The notes under the pieces were generated by a model. The model had not been told where the DNA came from, searched no databases, and saw nothing but the letters and a program-made list of their open reading frames with translations. A program made the translations under genes and the position numbers. A DNA stretch of 56,894 nucleotides from a virus: positions 1 through 56,894 of the IMG/VR virus record IMGVR_UViG_3300017598_000808; one strand, written 5' to 3'. This document shows, piece by piece, positions 53,501 to 56,894 of this stretch. Numbering within the stretch: position 1 is the first letter of the stretch; each line of letters starts with the position of its first letter.

Positions 53501-53545
53501 GGCGGGAATAGTTTGCGAGAAATCTATAAACTTTTAAACGAGTAA
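41483..53545 (+). CDS. Giant multi-domain virion (polyvalent/ejection) protein, with intein
   Basis: From the ATG at 41483 (GGGAG 8 nt upstream) this is 4020 residues before splicing. Visible parts in order: an N-terminal helical region; a zincin protease-like domain with H561-E-x-x-H565 and a later EEFIAD; a GGDEF domain with DYLTGLRN and SGDEF at 956-960; a RadC/JAMM domain with HNHPS at 1495-1499; the 'LFIEEIQSDW' domain common in phage giant proteins (about 2170-2500); a long helical C-terminal half; an intein at 3337-3652; and the conserved LIPFY-SWLEVNAPRY joint. Such proteins are carried in the virion and delivered with the DNA. The many enzyme-like modules suggest that it disarms host systems on entry. 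FS(V/I)K repeats between parts may be processing points. Confidence 0.82.
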   Translation: MPTKLSEIDPGAIEWEAGPDINVISEDQVQWDLKPETAGVEDQPGQVTQIPKFDAGTGDQAEAYDPDDIWSDPSFTGQKPPVDEGPSFIQKYLPAFTTTMGGPIAESLFHAAAGTEPYRPADADPGAFEPVKALVEGHKGLARATGRAIEMLTRDQTDTPDVTQYDLEDPIDRSKYYVDMMKSDYEGSTNAVLNPIAEKIAELERLQPDTEYYNRLSTKPKFTKYMEEVVGMASQMASQVAAFMTTGGVSSGIWMAMQIASSEYDGLIAEGVDPERARTAAWGSSMSQAPLEMLSLGFMLNNPITRKLIKGALLKFGLDRVMGGATEWITETVQQVPSKFWENWAQDPDYIAKLQENPELINTLVSQGLREGVPQGNVAAFYGAILGGTGAPRVPKARKDPVAGEKIDPAVEEVLQGLSDDFKAGVLTAEDVESMRKNIDPSHPLYTRLGELAGIPAETPAGEPTEVPGAERAIAGERLPALEKLISESLEEGAEVEAVRVDPEKKNVHSVVKIAKALGLDITVYKGKGKIDGLNGLVDTETGQIYLNETASDPYITVLGHESLHRLKRDHSDLYDTLVGKVKELDIDITDYLDTANKARKVAGVAEMTADEALSTEEFIADFVGQQFTKKDFWQKLNKENPTLGKQLAQIVKDLVEAIKTAMRKGKSIDAAFFKQMNDAQDALAGVYGEFARRETQVTDKTIEKPAEVKKPMTAEQKAARAAEMPLQVEFDHIVKGLSTDAKKAAADIIADTETPIKERLAIIKSIASGRGIPKPAKGDRREKARPGAAERRQEGLETREPPAWDKEFRKIYVNAKNMDEAKFIEAGKALLEKRPAGLMDLAKRMGTTIEADTDLDEALKTIHARILAGMQPRKKASEMTEDELREASNTDYLTGLRNKQAFDLEDTRKAHVSSIDLDSLKYINDNFGHQAGDAMLINFGNALKTITEADTYHVSGDEFIVQSDDAAQLEELLNKRVVEFLNKNPLTVITADGQKIQYEVQFSHGTAKTVTKAEERLHTDKAQREAAGKRAGRGEIPPGISKGLAEGQRTGDQRETVPEKVTPEQEYDALVGGLTAAQKKDKAIKNVVGDTTSAVSQRLGILKNAIAAYDKKNPPKIKKRSTAGANVRTFRGAILAAGGIKWGDQFKGERKTMAENSPGAMYLTRQKTGMPWDTLEQQLKDDGWLGPDEVLLDVLNDPSVLKRGRVAGDLMEKKADHLTEQEKEAKAEIIHEAEEPPPGDYQTMEAEDLPMGKKLTLIEGESTRGWDVYEVIEKDPFGVTLKDGMTIELSPNDKVQVRRQDLAASVKSLTKPKEKHRIKDRKKLKQEITDEDLEISDTEKAKFSPKFKKPGQMELPIFKGQQFEFDFGDKGITVKHEKPEAKPVASKATKPKAKKKPDKFDVQARAQKVRMATTGWLGSAGRVVRNLDEAASLLAPIRKSAQEQLYVVATDANGLVLEIHKYSKGIKSSAPFQGNEAVGRLLNTEGAKTAYFIHNHPSTSITASPEDISTFKYLNEATSIAGIKVSGLVISGTSYVDLQTGASKKIQPISRTMKLPVKERYLNRLAGFKAISSVNNSALARDYLASVHNNAEGFLFLDGGLKPVGFVPMQPTNTKELTTALIKTAEDLNASGYLFNSTQRIDSVPGRSEFLRSFTRQFGDTLQLFEILEEGISHADAGTLSKYKQASKGVSPGLAKLGTKDPVFSVKAREQALFSIKTKRRWHEPIKKYVAYTRDNPEATRDEIQTATGLSEYQVENLQELEKSQAYQQALFSVKSPGFYSKMEKTLEAKLQGKGTPAQYQATIDALVKKGAFKSEELEWSGLDEWLADQGAAKIKKQAVMNWLQANNLEVREVSYKSRQSSDDTMQEGYINWPQEVGTADEYEATWTNPLDPKEYKFEAEKAKDDTWTLFIEGSPEIKDVFGSAMFFKDEQTMRNFASDYANDLFEDSIDEAAKIDWIEVEGGKGSTWNGTNRNPITGEMGNWKIEKEGEDVGSVYYVITQDGDHWDDTTGSLPEAKNYIEQRLADAIREEIDMGGGMDYAEPSKDEPRHDTWQLPMGKNYQELLLTLPPDIKAERAARDKRLKELIVNKEALEKDLDKADESVSLKHVQTLKREIGNLKRQIDMVMRESDTEATRTAFRGAHWEEPNVVAHVRFNDRTDAEGRKVLFIEEIQSDWHQAGRKIGYIGGETVFRIKYANGDVYNTFDTKKQAEDVTKKLNADESWGKLQGGFHVVKEIENQKGVPDAPFKKTWPMLAFKRMVRYAAEGGYDTISWTPGEVQTERYDLSEQVYEVQWHSDTKQFMAWKNKDDVEPAISKGDVTEKNLEDYVGKEIAQRLIDKRDAGDATPVLNGLDLKVGGEPMRVFYDEKVKNMVNNFFNKKAWGYSHVESGHTVVNKNISEEITSKLLSAASRKAHKEGDHAASRWLSDQARGLEVGKGYSMAVFNPNPWPGADKPPSYYVDAVRKAEDKYQQMWTLPITTQMRDKAMGEGMPLFSVKRATNAPTAVDLSTADYRVVFSPKIDHPGYEQAEIFNTANPGNDIKFDGEWDRSAIDMDPMYQFTAREGDATGVTFTTETLDTEEISTKFYKLATPFIENKAAMSVKDRIDPITQTYIDALQAAQPDAFFTSPDIDSDPTTGLPKEVATALEASKGLGRLSFFEKFGDTLKDIWHSSTRHRPYLDPKEYSDIANVLRIYQEVPSNSARRAGQALSAIMGNLKPNQYKVFAHKLLMDDMAKDVESGLLKDPNNLPFGFNIKTAREYLARLNKIAERDPVIADALERRTLFNNKLKRALVDAKLLPESVMEDERYFHHQVLQYRAVREIGSDYYPGIGVSSKDVRLKKKGWQRGRIGSSKDYNSDYAESEFEVIAQAISQLDTKYTMGRIQDLADIMPALKTQAKSMNLHQLYVNEAERLTAQGTSGKKWTAAMVQEEADPLSPFKAEVAKGLSWIGNMAKKGKLENGSRDFTDVIEALEEWQREVLDEKARAKDDMRDPVPIPFPFDELGSRAWAYFNHMMSENLEGAPAAGIIFRAIRQRNEFIKEYLGRDFKKPTDIMPDDHVIWKPAPGTSWYKAYSLSDRIVDAVQAGEMVIGEENADKIKQILARGRDVEWIVPTDVAKTLDGYDVKLEDHMISVASRKMMTGWKQWILINPYRVIKYNVNNMSGDLDIALAYDPKIVFKYMAGATRDVYKDWKRKKISPELQKEIDLAHSLGVVGSGWSVQEVADVTRELAYDKHMQAITGEKPNLIKQGWRGLQGFTNYRENILRLAAFRYFQDRIAAGDKNIYAASNKAEIDGIKDNTEKAAKLARELIGDYGNITHSGQWLRRHLIPFYCVPEDTEILTREGWKRHESLNTGEKVLTYNLKTRCTEWQKVQNKAVFPFDDELITIKNKWGFKYQFTEDHRMVVIEKYKDQRKIVLAKDLKSHQHLPIVAPHDFVEKSILNETESSLLGWLVTDGYFRTRKYSPNSFEAMLYQKKPDRVEMIREKFSDYISSESVHPETGVICFRLKAGELGAIRNVFKLKDDLPAIVTRLGEKECQAMYEAMISAEGTKVNGFVAFTQNEGPVLDAFQILCYILGKAGHIRPKKANGKFSKIEDHKSIYVKKRDRVQLFKWEIGRECYKGQVWCPKTPNGTWVMRQDGKVMITGNSWLEVNAPRYVRLMRNLKHEGQGARKIGRALPLVGANVAWKGSKLAAKATAIYVLANVWNRTFFPDEDDELGEAQRRQLHIIFGRREDGSVVSLRFQGALSDALAWFGGEDLHKDIADVISKKATFGEKVKEAALAPIIKIISGIRPDIKAGAETLSGTSFWPDPFNPRPIYDKLEHVTRLFSLNGAYGWLVGKPKRGDTTGERLLNDLMALGFYNSDPGESAYYDIKSKTFDYLRKTGMERPSISPTNKSKALYYYKQSLKYGDLKAAEKYLGKYYKLGGTSTGITSSLRRSAPLGSLAKKDHRKFLATLNEDEKERYQLALRWYRDTYQKRRQKVSIPPRGGQPAVDRDQPGGGNSLREIYKLLNE
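51491..52438 (+). mobile_element. Intein with endonuclease domain in the giant protein
   Basis: The 316-residue insert starts CVPEDTEILTREGWKRH, has the block B-like FTEDHRMVV, LAGLIDADG-type motifs LLGWLVTDGYF and MYEAMISAEGT, and ends MRQDGKVMITGN before Ser +1. It carries both splicing and homing parts. It interrupts the conserved LIPFY/SWLEVNAP joint and is AT-richer than its flanks by eye. Confidence 0.88.
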
Positions 53546-53559
53546 TGGAGGTCAAAAAA

Positions 53560-54051
53560 ATGGTAGCTTTTAACGAATTGGCAAAATATCTTGAAATCAT
53601 TCCGGTAACAGGCGCAAAGGGGTTGGCCCACACGATTGCAGCGACCGCCGTTGCTGATAATGAAAATGGGACCGTCAAATTAACCACCACGGCCGACCAT
53701 GGGCTTTTGGCCGGATCTGTTGTTTACATCGAGGGGACTACTAATTATAACGGGCTGCGAAAAATAACCAATGTTCCGGCAACCGATGAAATTGACATTA
53801 TTGCACCGTACAAGGCTGAAACCCCAGGAGGCACCGAAACGATTAAGGTGGCGGTCAAGTCTCAGAAAGATTATACCTTCTTTGGTTTTCGACTGCATTT
53901 ATCGGCAGCGCCGACGACATCGGAAAACATTACCTTGACAGTTGATTCCGACCTGGGTTCAGCCTATGATTTAAAACTATACACATTGGATTTGGCCGGG
54001 ATCACCGATTTGATTTATGCTGTTAACGACAACGAGAGGTTGCCGCGCTAA
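53560..54051 (+). CDS. Capsid-cement-like protein, ended early by an in-frame TAA
   Basis: From the ATG at 53560 (GGAGG 8 nt upstream) this is 163 residues. A helical start (FNELAKYLEIIPVTGAKG) precedes strands with VKLTTTADHGLLAGSVVYIEG and YTFFGFRLHLS, ending in LIYAVNDNERLPR. The size and pattern resemble small capsid cement or decoration proteins such as Bbp16-type. The frame meets TAA at 54049-54051 and then continues in frame for 27 sensible codons. This gene is also the source of the fragment found at 3613-3681. An ATG at 53545 is possible but lacks the ribosome site. Confidence 0.6.
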   Translation: MVAFNELAKYLEIIPVTGAKGLAHTIAATAVADNENGTVKLTTTADHGLLAGSVVYIEGTTNYNGLRKITNVPATDEIDIIAPYKAETPGGTETIKVAVKSQKDYTFFGFRLHLSAAPTTSENITLTVDSDLGSAYDLKLYTLDLAGITDLIYAVNDNERLPR

Positions 54052-54135
54052 AAAGATGATCTGATCCGGGTAGCCTGGGACAATACGGATGTAAGCACCT
54101 TTGGTCTGGAATTGATTTTTTCCCCGTTAAACTAA
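54052..54135 (+). other. In-frame continuation of the cement-like gene after the stop
   Basis: After the TAA the same frame reads KDDLIRVAWDNTDVSTFGLE and closes LIFSPLN with a TAA at 54133-54135. This looks like the real C-terminal strand pair of the preceding protein. Readthrough, a nonsense mutation or a sequencing error could explain it. Confidence 0.65.
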
Positions 54136-54160
54136 CCGGGATAATTATTAAGGAGGAGTA

Positions 54161-54658
54161 ATGAAGAAAAAAAGTTTTGCCATTCTGGCTATCTTGCTTG
54201 CATTGGCCGTATTTACCATGGGCGCTCGGGTTGTCATCAATGGGGTGCCCTATGAGTCGTTTTCCAATGTGTTAGTTTCCGACGAGATAATTGTCAAGGG
54301 AACCTCGTTGTCTAAGATAAATGTAGTATTAAAAACAGCGGCAACATATACCATTGGCACTGACGATGTTGACGAATCTAAAGGATCAATCTTTGTTAAC
54401 AACGACAACGACGCGATTGCCTGGACTCTGGATACTGCGGCAGTTGGAAAATCAGGCTGTGCTGCGCAAGGAGTAGGGGTATCGGCAGCAATCACGGTTA
54501 CTCCGGGGACTGGTGACAGATTTGTAAAAGACGGTACGGCGCTGACCATCGCGACCGCTTATACATCAAACGCAACTGGCTTGGCTAAACTATGCTGGGT
54601 TGCAATAGACAACACATATTGGATGATCACAACCGAAGTTGGAGTGTGGTCAGAATAG
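54161..54658 (+). CDS. Exported protein with signal peptide
   Basis: This 165-residue protein has a Sec signal (hydrophobic residues 6-20, cut probably after MGA) and a strand-rich mature part with VVINGVPYESFSNVLVSDEI and AITVTPGTGDRFV. It begins after AAGGAGGAGTA and is followed, 14 bp later, by a second signal-peptide gene and then the DGR target, so the three may work together at the cell surface. No family is recognised. Confidence 0.6.
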   Translation: MKKKSFAILAILLALAVFTMGARVVINGVPYESFSNVLVSDEIIVKGTSLSKINVVLKTAATYTIGTDDVDESKGSIFVNNDNDAIAWTLDTAAVGKSGCAAQGVGVSAAITVTPGTGDRFVKDGTALTIATAYTSNATGLAKLCWVAIDNTYWMITTEVGVWSE

Positions 54659-54672
54659 AAAGGAGATACAAA

Positions 54673-55101
54673 ATGAAAAAAATATTTTTAATTATCTTGT
54701 TTGTTTCAATAGCTTCAATTGCATTTGCTGACACCATTACGCTGAATCTACCGGAAACTATTGATACACCGACAGCGGTTAAAATAGACTGGTATATCGA
54801 TTATATAAATGCCGGCAAAAAGCTTATGAAAATCAAATGGCGCTGGGTCGATGCAAACAGCAATCCAATTAGACACAGTGATAGTTCGGCATCCTGGAGA
54901 ACATGGACATGCACAAATATTGATGATAATCCGGAAACACCACAAGACGAAACTGATCATTGTTTTTCCGGTGTATTTTCTTTTAAAATTCGTCAACAGG
55001 ATGTCGGAACATCGATAGGAATAGGCTTACGGACTCTAATGTGGAATCGTATGAAATCCGATATATTAACACCTGGTAACAATGGGGCATTTGAACAATG
55101 A
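54673..55101 (+). CDS. Exported protein with signal peptide
   Basis: From the ATG at 54673, with AAAGGAG upstream, this is 142 residues: a Sec signal (hydrophobic 5-18, AFA at the likely cut) and a beta-rich part with TAVKIDWYIDYINAGKK, LMKIKWRWVD and FSFKIRQQD. Two Cys may pair. It overlaps the DGR target gene by 4 bp (ATGA), so their translation is coupled, and it may bind or position the variable protein. Confidence 0.62.
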   Translation: MKKIFLIILFVSIASIAFADTITLNLPETIDTPTAVKIDWYIDYINAGKKLMKIKWRWVDANSNPIRHSDSSASWRTWTCTNIDDNPETPQDETDHCFSGVFSFKIRQQDVGTSIGIGLRTLMWNRMKSDILTPGNNGAFEQ

Positions 55102-56462
55102 AAAAAATAATATATTTTTACATGATGTTTCTTTGCATGCTGTTTCTTTGCATGATTTCATCTTCCGCCAATGCTGGTATGAGGGCAATAGATTTATTTG
55201 GTGGTAATTCTCAGGGAATAGCCTACGGAGTTATTTGGGACCAAAATGCTGATACTTATCAGATTGGGACCGTCGCCAATAGCATATTCACCGAGGAAGC
55301 TGTTACATCGTGGCCGATTCAAGAACAGATGCGAAGGGTTATTTTAACTGATGGAGGAACGGTTGCTTATTATCTATGTTCATCCGATTCAACGTTAAAA
55401 GAAAACTGTTCCACCGCCGCCGTTTTAGACGGAACGGATGGCCAAGTAATGGTTCAAATTCCCGTATTTCATTACATTCAAGCACGATCGGGAGATTATA
55501 GATATTTTTTTGTGGGTGAATCGTCATTTCAGCTTACCCTTGCAGATAGCAGTATAGAAAATTCTATAATACATCCAGCATTCACCAAAGCTGGGTCACA
55601 GGTCGATTATCGCTATATCGGAGCTTACCAGGGCACAATGTATGATGATTCGGCTAGCGCTATGGTTGCACCCGGTAATGTGCATATAAACGGGTATGCC
55701 AGTGGTGATAAATTGTGCTCGATTACTGGCAACTACCCAAAGACCTCAGAGACTCGCGCTGAGTTTCGTGCGATGGCGGAGCAGCGAGGTACAGGCTGGC
55801 ATCATATGGATGCATACACGTATTCTATTGTCAGTGTGCTTTATCTCACAGAATACGCCAGCTTTTACTCACAGTCGGAAATCGGTAATGGGCGTACAGC
55901 GTTATCGGGCGGGACGTGGATAGCCGGTGAGACTGGGGCTGGTGGCTATATCGGTATTACCGGAACAAGCAATGGTGATGGCAATGTTACAAATAATGTG
56001 TCGGCTGGCGGGTCTATTGCCAGTAGCCAATCTGGCGACTACATGACCTATCGGGGAATCGAAAATTGGTGGGGAAATGTGTGGCAGTTTTTAGACGGAA
56101 TTAATATACATAATTCCTCCGCTAACGGATCTCGCCTATATTTGGCTGGAGACTACACCGATTTTGCCGATGATACAGATACAAACTACACATTGGCCGG
56201 GTCACTGGCTCAGGCTGATGGATATGCCACTGATGTTATTGATTTTACGGGTATTTGGCCATCTTCTACCGGAGGTAGCAGCTCGACATATTTAACAGAT
56301 TATTACTATACGCATTTTGATAATGATAATGACTCGGGTTGGCGTGTCGCTCTTGTTGGCGGTGACGCGGGTTTTGGCGCGAGTGCAGGTGCGTTCTGCG
56401 TGGCTTTGAATTATTCGTCTTCGGGTTCGGAGACGACTATCGGCGGGCGGCTCTGCTTTTAA
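55098..56462 (+). CDS. DGR target (variable) protein with Sec signal peptide, C-type-lectin-like
   Basis: This 454-residue protein starts with a Sec signal peptide (residues 1-26, SSANA at the likely cut). The C-terminal half has the C-type-lectin/FGE-like pattern of DGR targets: YRGIENWWGNVWQFLDGIN near 318, then the GWRVALVGG block leading into the variable end. The last 39 codons lie in the variable repeat, whose differences from the template fall almost only at template adenines. The signal peptide suggests display outside the cytoplasm, as in bacterial DGR targets, and unlike phage tail-fibre targets such as Mtd. It has no lipobox that I can see. Confidence 0.85.
   Translation: MKKIIYFYMMFLCMLFLCMISSSANAGMRAIDLFGGNSQGIAYGVIWDQNADTYQIGTVANSIFTEEAVTSWPIQEQMRRVILTDGGTVAYYLCSSDSTLKENCSTAAVLDGTDGQVMVQIPVFHYIQARSGDYRYFFVGESSFQLTLADSSIENSIIHPAFTKAGSQVDYRYIGAYQGTMYDDSASAMVAPGNVHINGYASGDKLCSITGNYPKTSETRAEFRAMAEQRGTGWHHMDAYTYSIVSVLYLTEYASFYSQSEIGNGRTALSGGTWIAGETGAGGYIGITGTSNGDGNVTNNVSAGGSIASSQSGDYMTYRGIENWWGNVWQFLDGINIHNSSANGSRLYLAGDYTDFADDTDTNYTLAGSLAQADGYATDVIDFTGIWPSSTGGSSSTYLTDYYYTHFDNDNDSGWRVALVGGDAGFGASAGAFCVALNYSSSGSETTIGGRLCF
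56343..56460 (+). repeat. VR: DGR variable repeat (VR)
   Basis: 118 bp at the 3' end of the target gene that align without gaps to 56503-56620. There are 21 differences; 20 fall where the template has A, and 1 (VR T at 56407) where it has C. Of 30 template adenines, 20 are changed. Confidence 0.95.
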
Positions 56463-56502
56463 ACGTATGCGTCCGCGATTGTTTTTCGGTTGGGGTTGTG
56501 CA

Positions 56503-56620
56503 CGTGTCGCTCATGTTGGCGGTAACGCGAATAATGGCACGAATGCAGGTGCGTTCTACGTGAATTCGAATAATTCGTCTTCGAATTCGAAGACGAATAT
56601 CGGCAGGCAGCTCAGCTTAT
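56503..56620 (+). repeat. TR: DGR template repeat (TR)
   Basis: This 118-bp non-coding template lies exactly 160 bp after the variable repeat. It has AAC/AAT-type codons where the variable copy differs. An open frame across it (56467-56721) is the template read as protein and is not called a gene. Confidence 0.94.
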
Positions 56621-56729
56621 TTGATCATGCTGCGAACGACTCCAACCTTGCCGCTTGGCAAAACACAAAACGATGCCTCGTATGTGCTGGTACGGAAACG
56701 GAAGGCTCAGGGGCGAAATAAGCAGACCC

Positions 56730-56894
56730 ATGAAACGGTACAGCAATTTATTTGAGCGTCTGTGCAGCCTGGAAAATATCGCAATGGCTCATCAAAACGC
56801 CAAGCGAGGAAAAACCCATTACAAAGAAGTGCGCCGGGTTGACGGAAATCCGCTGCAATGCTTCAATCAAATATACGAGCAGCTAAAAACCAAA
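56730..56894 (+). CDS. DGR reverse transcriptase, N-terminal start (cut by window end)
   Basis: The ATG at 56730 opens a frame running off the window. The first 55 residues, MKRYSNLFERLCSLENIAMA and then HQNAKRGKTHYKEVRR, match the usual opening of DGR reverse transcriptases (RYxNLxxxIxxxENLxxA and the following KxRKGK block). The catalytic YxDD is outside the window. The order target-TR-RT is standard, and no accessory (Avd) gene lies between. The RT is expected to copy the TR RNA with errors at A. Confidence 0.85.
   Translation, partial: MKRYSNLFERLCSLENIAMAHQNAKRGKTHYKEVRRVDGNPLQCFNQIYEQLKTK

Noticed and set aside
14404-54051. Genome-wide reassignment of TAA
   Set aside because: TAA ends many intact genes here (TerS, capsid, giant protein), so the two in-frame TAA codons are local events.
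56467-56721. An 84-codon open frame after the DGR target
   Set aside because: It is the template repeat read in frame; it has no ribosome site and its similarity to the target end is due to the VR/TR relation.
56621-56729. Possible accessory (Avd) gene between TR and RT
   Set aside because: The 109 bp between them hold no frame with a start, ribosome site and enough length.
1-56894. tRNA genes
   Set aside because: By eye I saw no clear TpsiC-arm and acceptor pairing; a tRNA scan was not possible, so absence is not proven.

Overview
The window is most of the genome of a tailed, probably temperate bacteriophage with podovirus-like packaging, capsid and neck genes, seen either as a phage contig or as a prophage. 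The host looks Gram-negative: several phage genes carry Sec signal peptides, and a hybrid two-component sensor kinase sits at the left edge. The style of that kinase recalls Desulfobacterota, but this is only a weak inference. No integrase, att site, tRNA or clear lysis cassette is visible, so integration and lysis functions probably lie outside the window.

Layout. (1) 1-2832, rightward: the end of an unknown gene, a one-pass membrane protein and a PAS/HisKA/HATPase/REC sensor kinase, either cargo or host flank. (2) 2829-10689, leftward early operon from a consensus promoter at 10742-10770: an SbcC-like ATPase, RecT (with an HNH endonuclease fused in frame in front of it), a metallo-beta-lactamase-fold protein, small zinc and membrane proteins, an HNH-AP2 homing endonuclease, a PD-(D/E)XK nuclease, a broken HAD-like gene and a HIRAN protein. 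(3) 10801-16035, rightward early operon: an apparently leaderless HTH regulator, an SPL-like radical SAM protein, a lambda O-like initiator with five iterons inside its gene, a probable helicase-loader partner, a secreted CBM/FN3 protein, VRR-NUC, an Acb2-type anti-CBASS sponge and small genes. (4) 16089-16800: a leftward excisionase-like regulator, a large operator-like palindrome and the probable late promoter. (5) 16846-53545, late region: secreted and small proteins, terminase (TerL carries a mini-intein), portal, capsid staple, scaffold, major capsid protein, a glycosyltransferase/methyltransferase/sulfotransferase cassette, neck and tail proteins, and one giant protein of about 4020 residues with zincin, GGDEF and RadC/JAMM domains and an endonuclease-bearing intein. 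(6) 53560-56894: a structural gene with an in-frame stop, two signal-peptide proteins, then a diversity-generating retroelement (DGR): signal-peptide target gene with variable repeat, template repeat 160 bp downstream, and the start of the reverse transcriptase cut by the window end.

How it works together. Divergent early promoters share an 8-bp motif over both -10 boxes, suggesting one repressor controls both arms. The left arm supplies RecT-type recombination, the right arm a lambda-like initiation system, and the late promoter near 16700 drives packaging and morphogenesis. The DGR would mutate adenine-templated codons in an exported lectin-like protein, so the phage may diversify a protein on the host surface rather than a tail fibre.

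Most striking observations: the DGR with a Sec-exported target; a 69-bp piece of the late gene at 53.9 kb inserted in frame and reversed into the HAD-like gene at 3.6 kb; the multi-enzyme giant virion protein; the HNH-RecT in-frame fusion; and the iteron origin inside the initiator gene.
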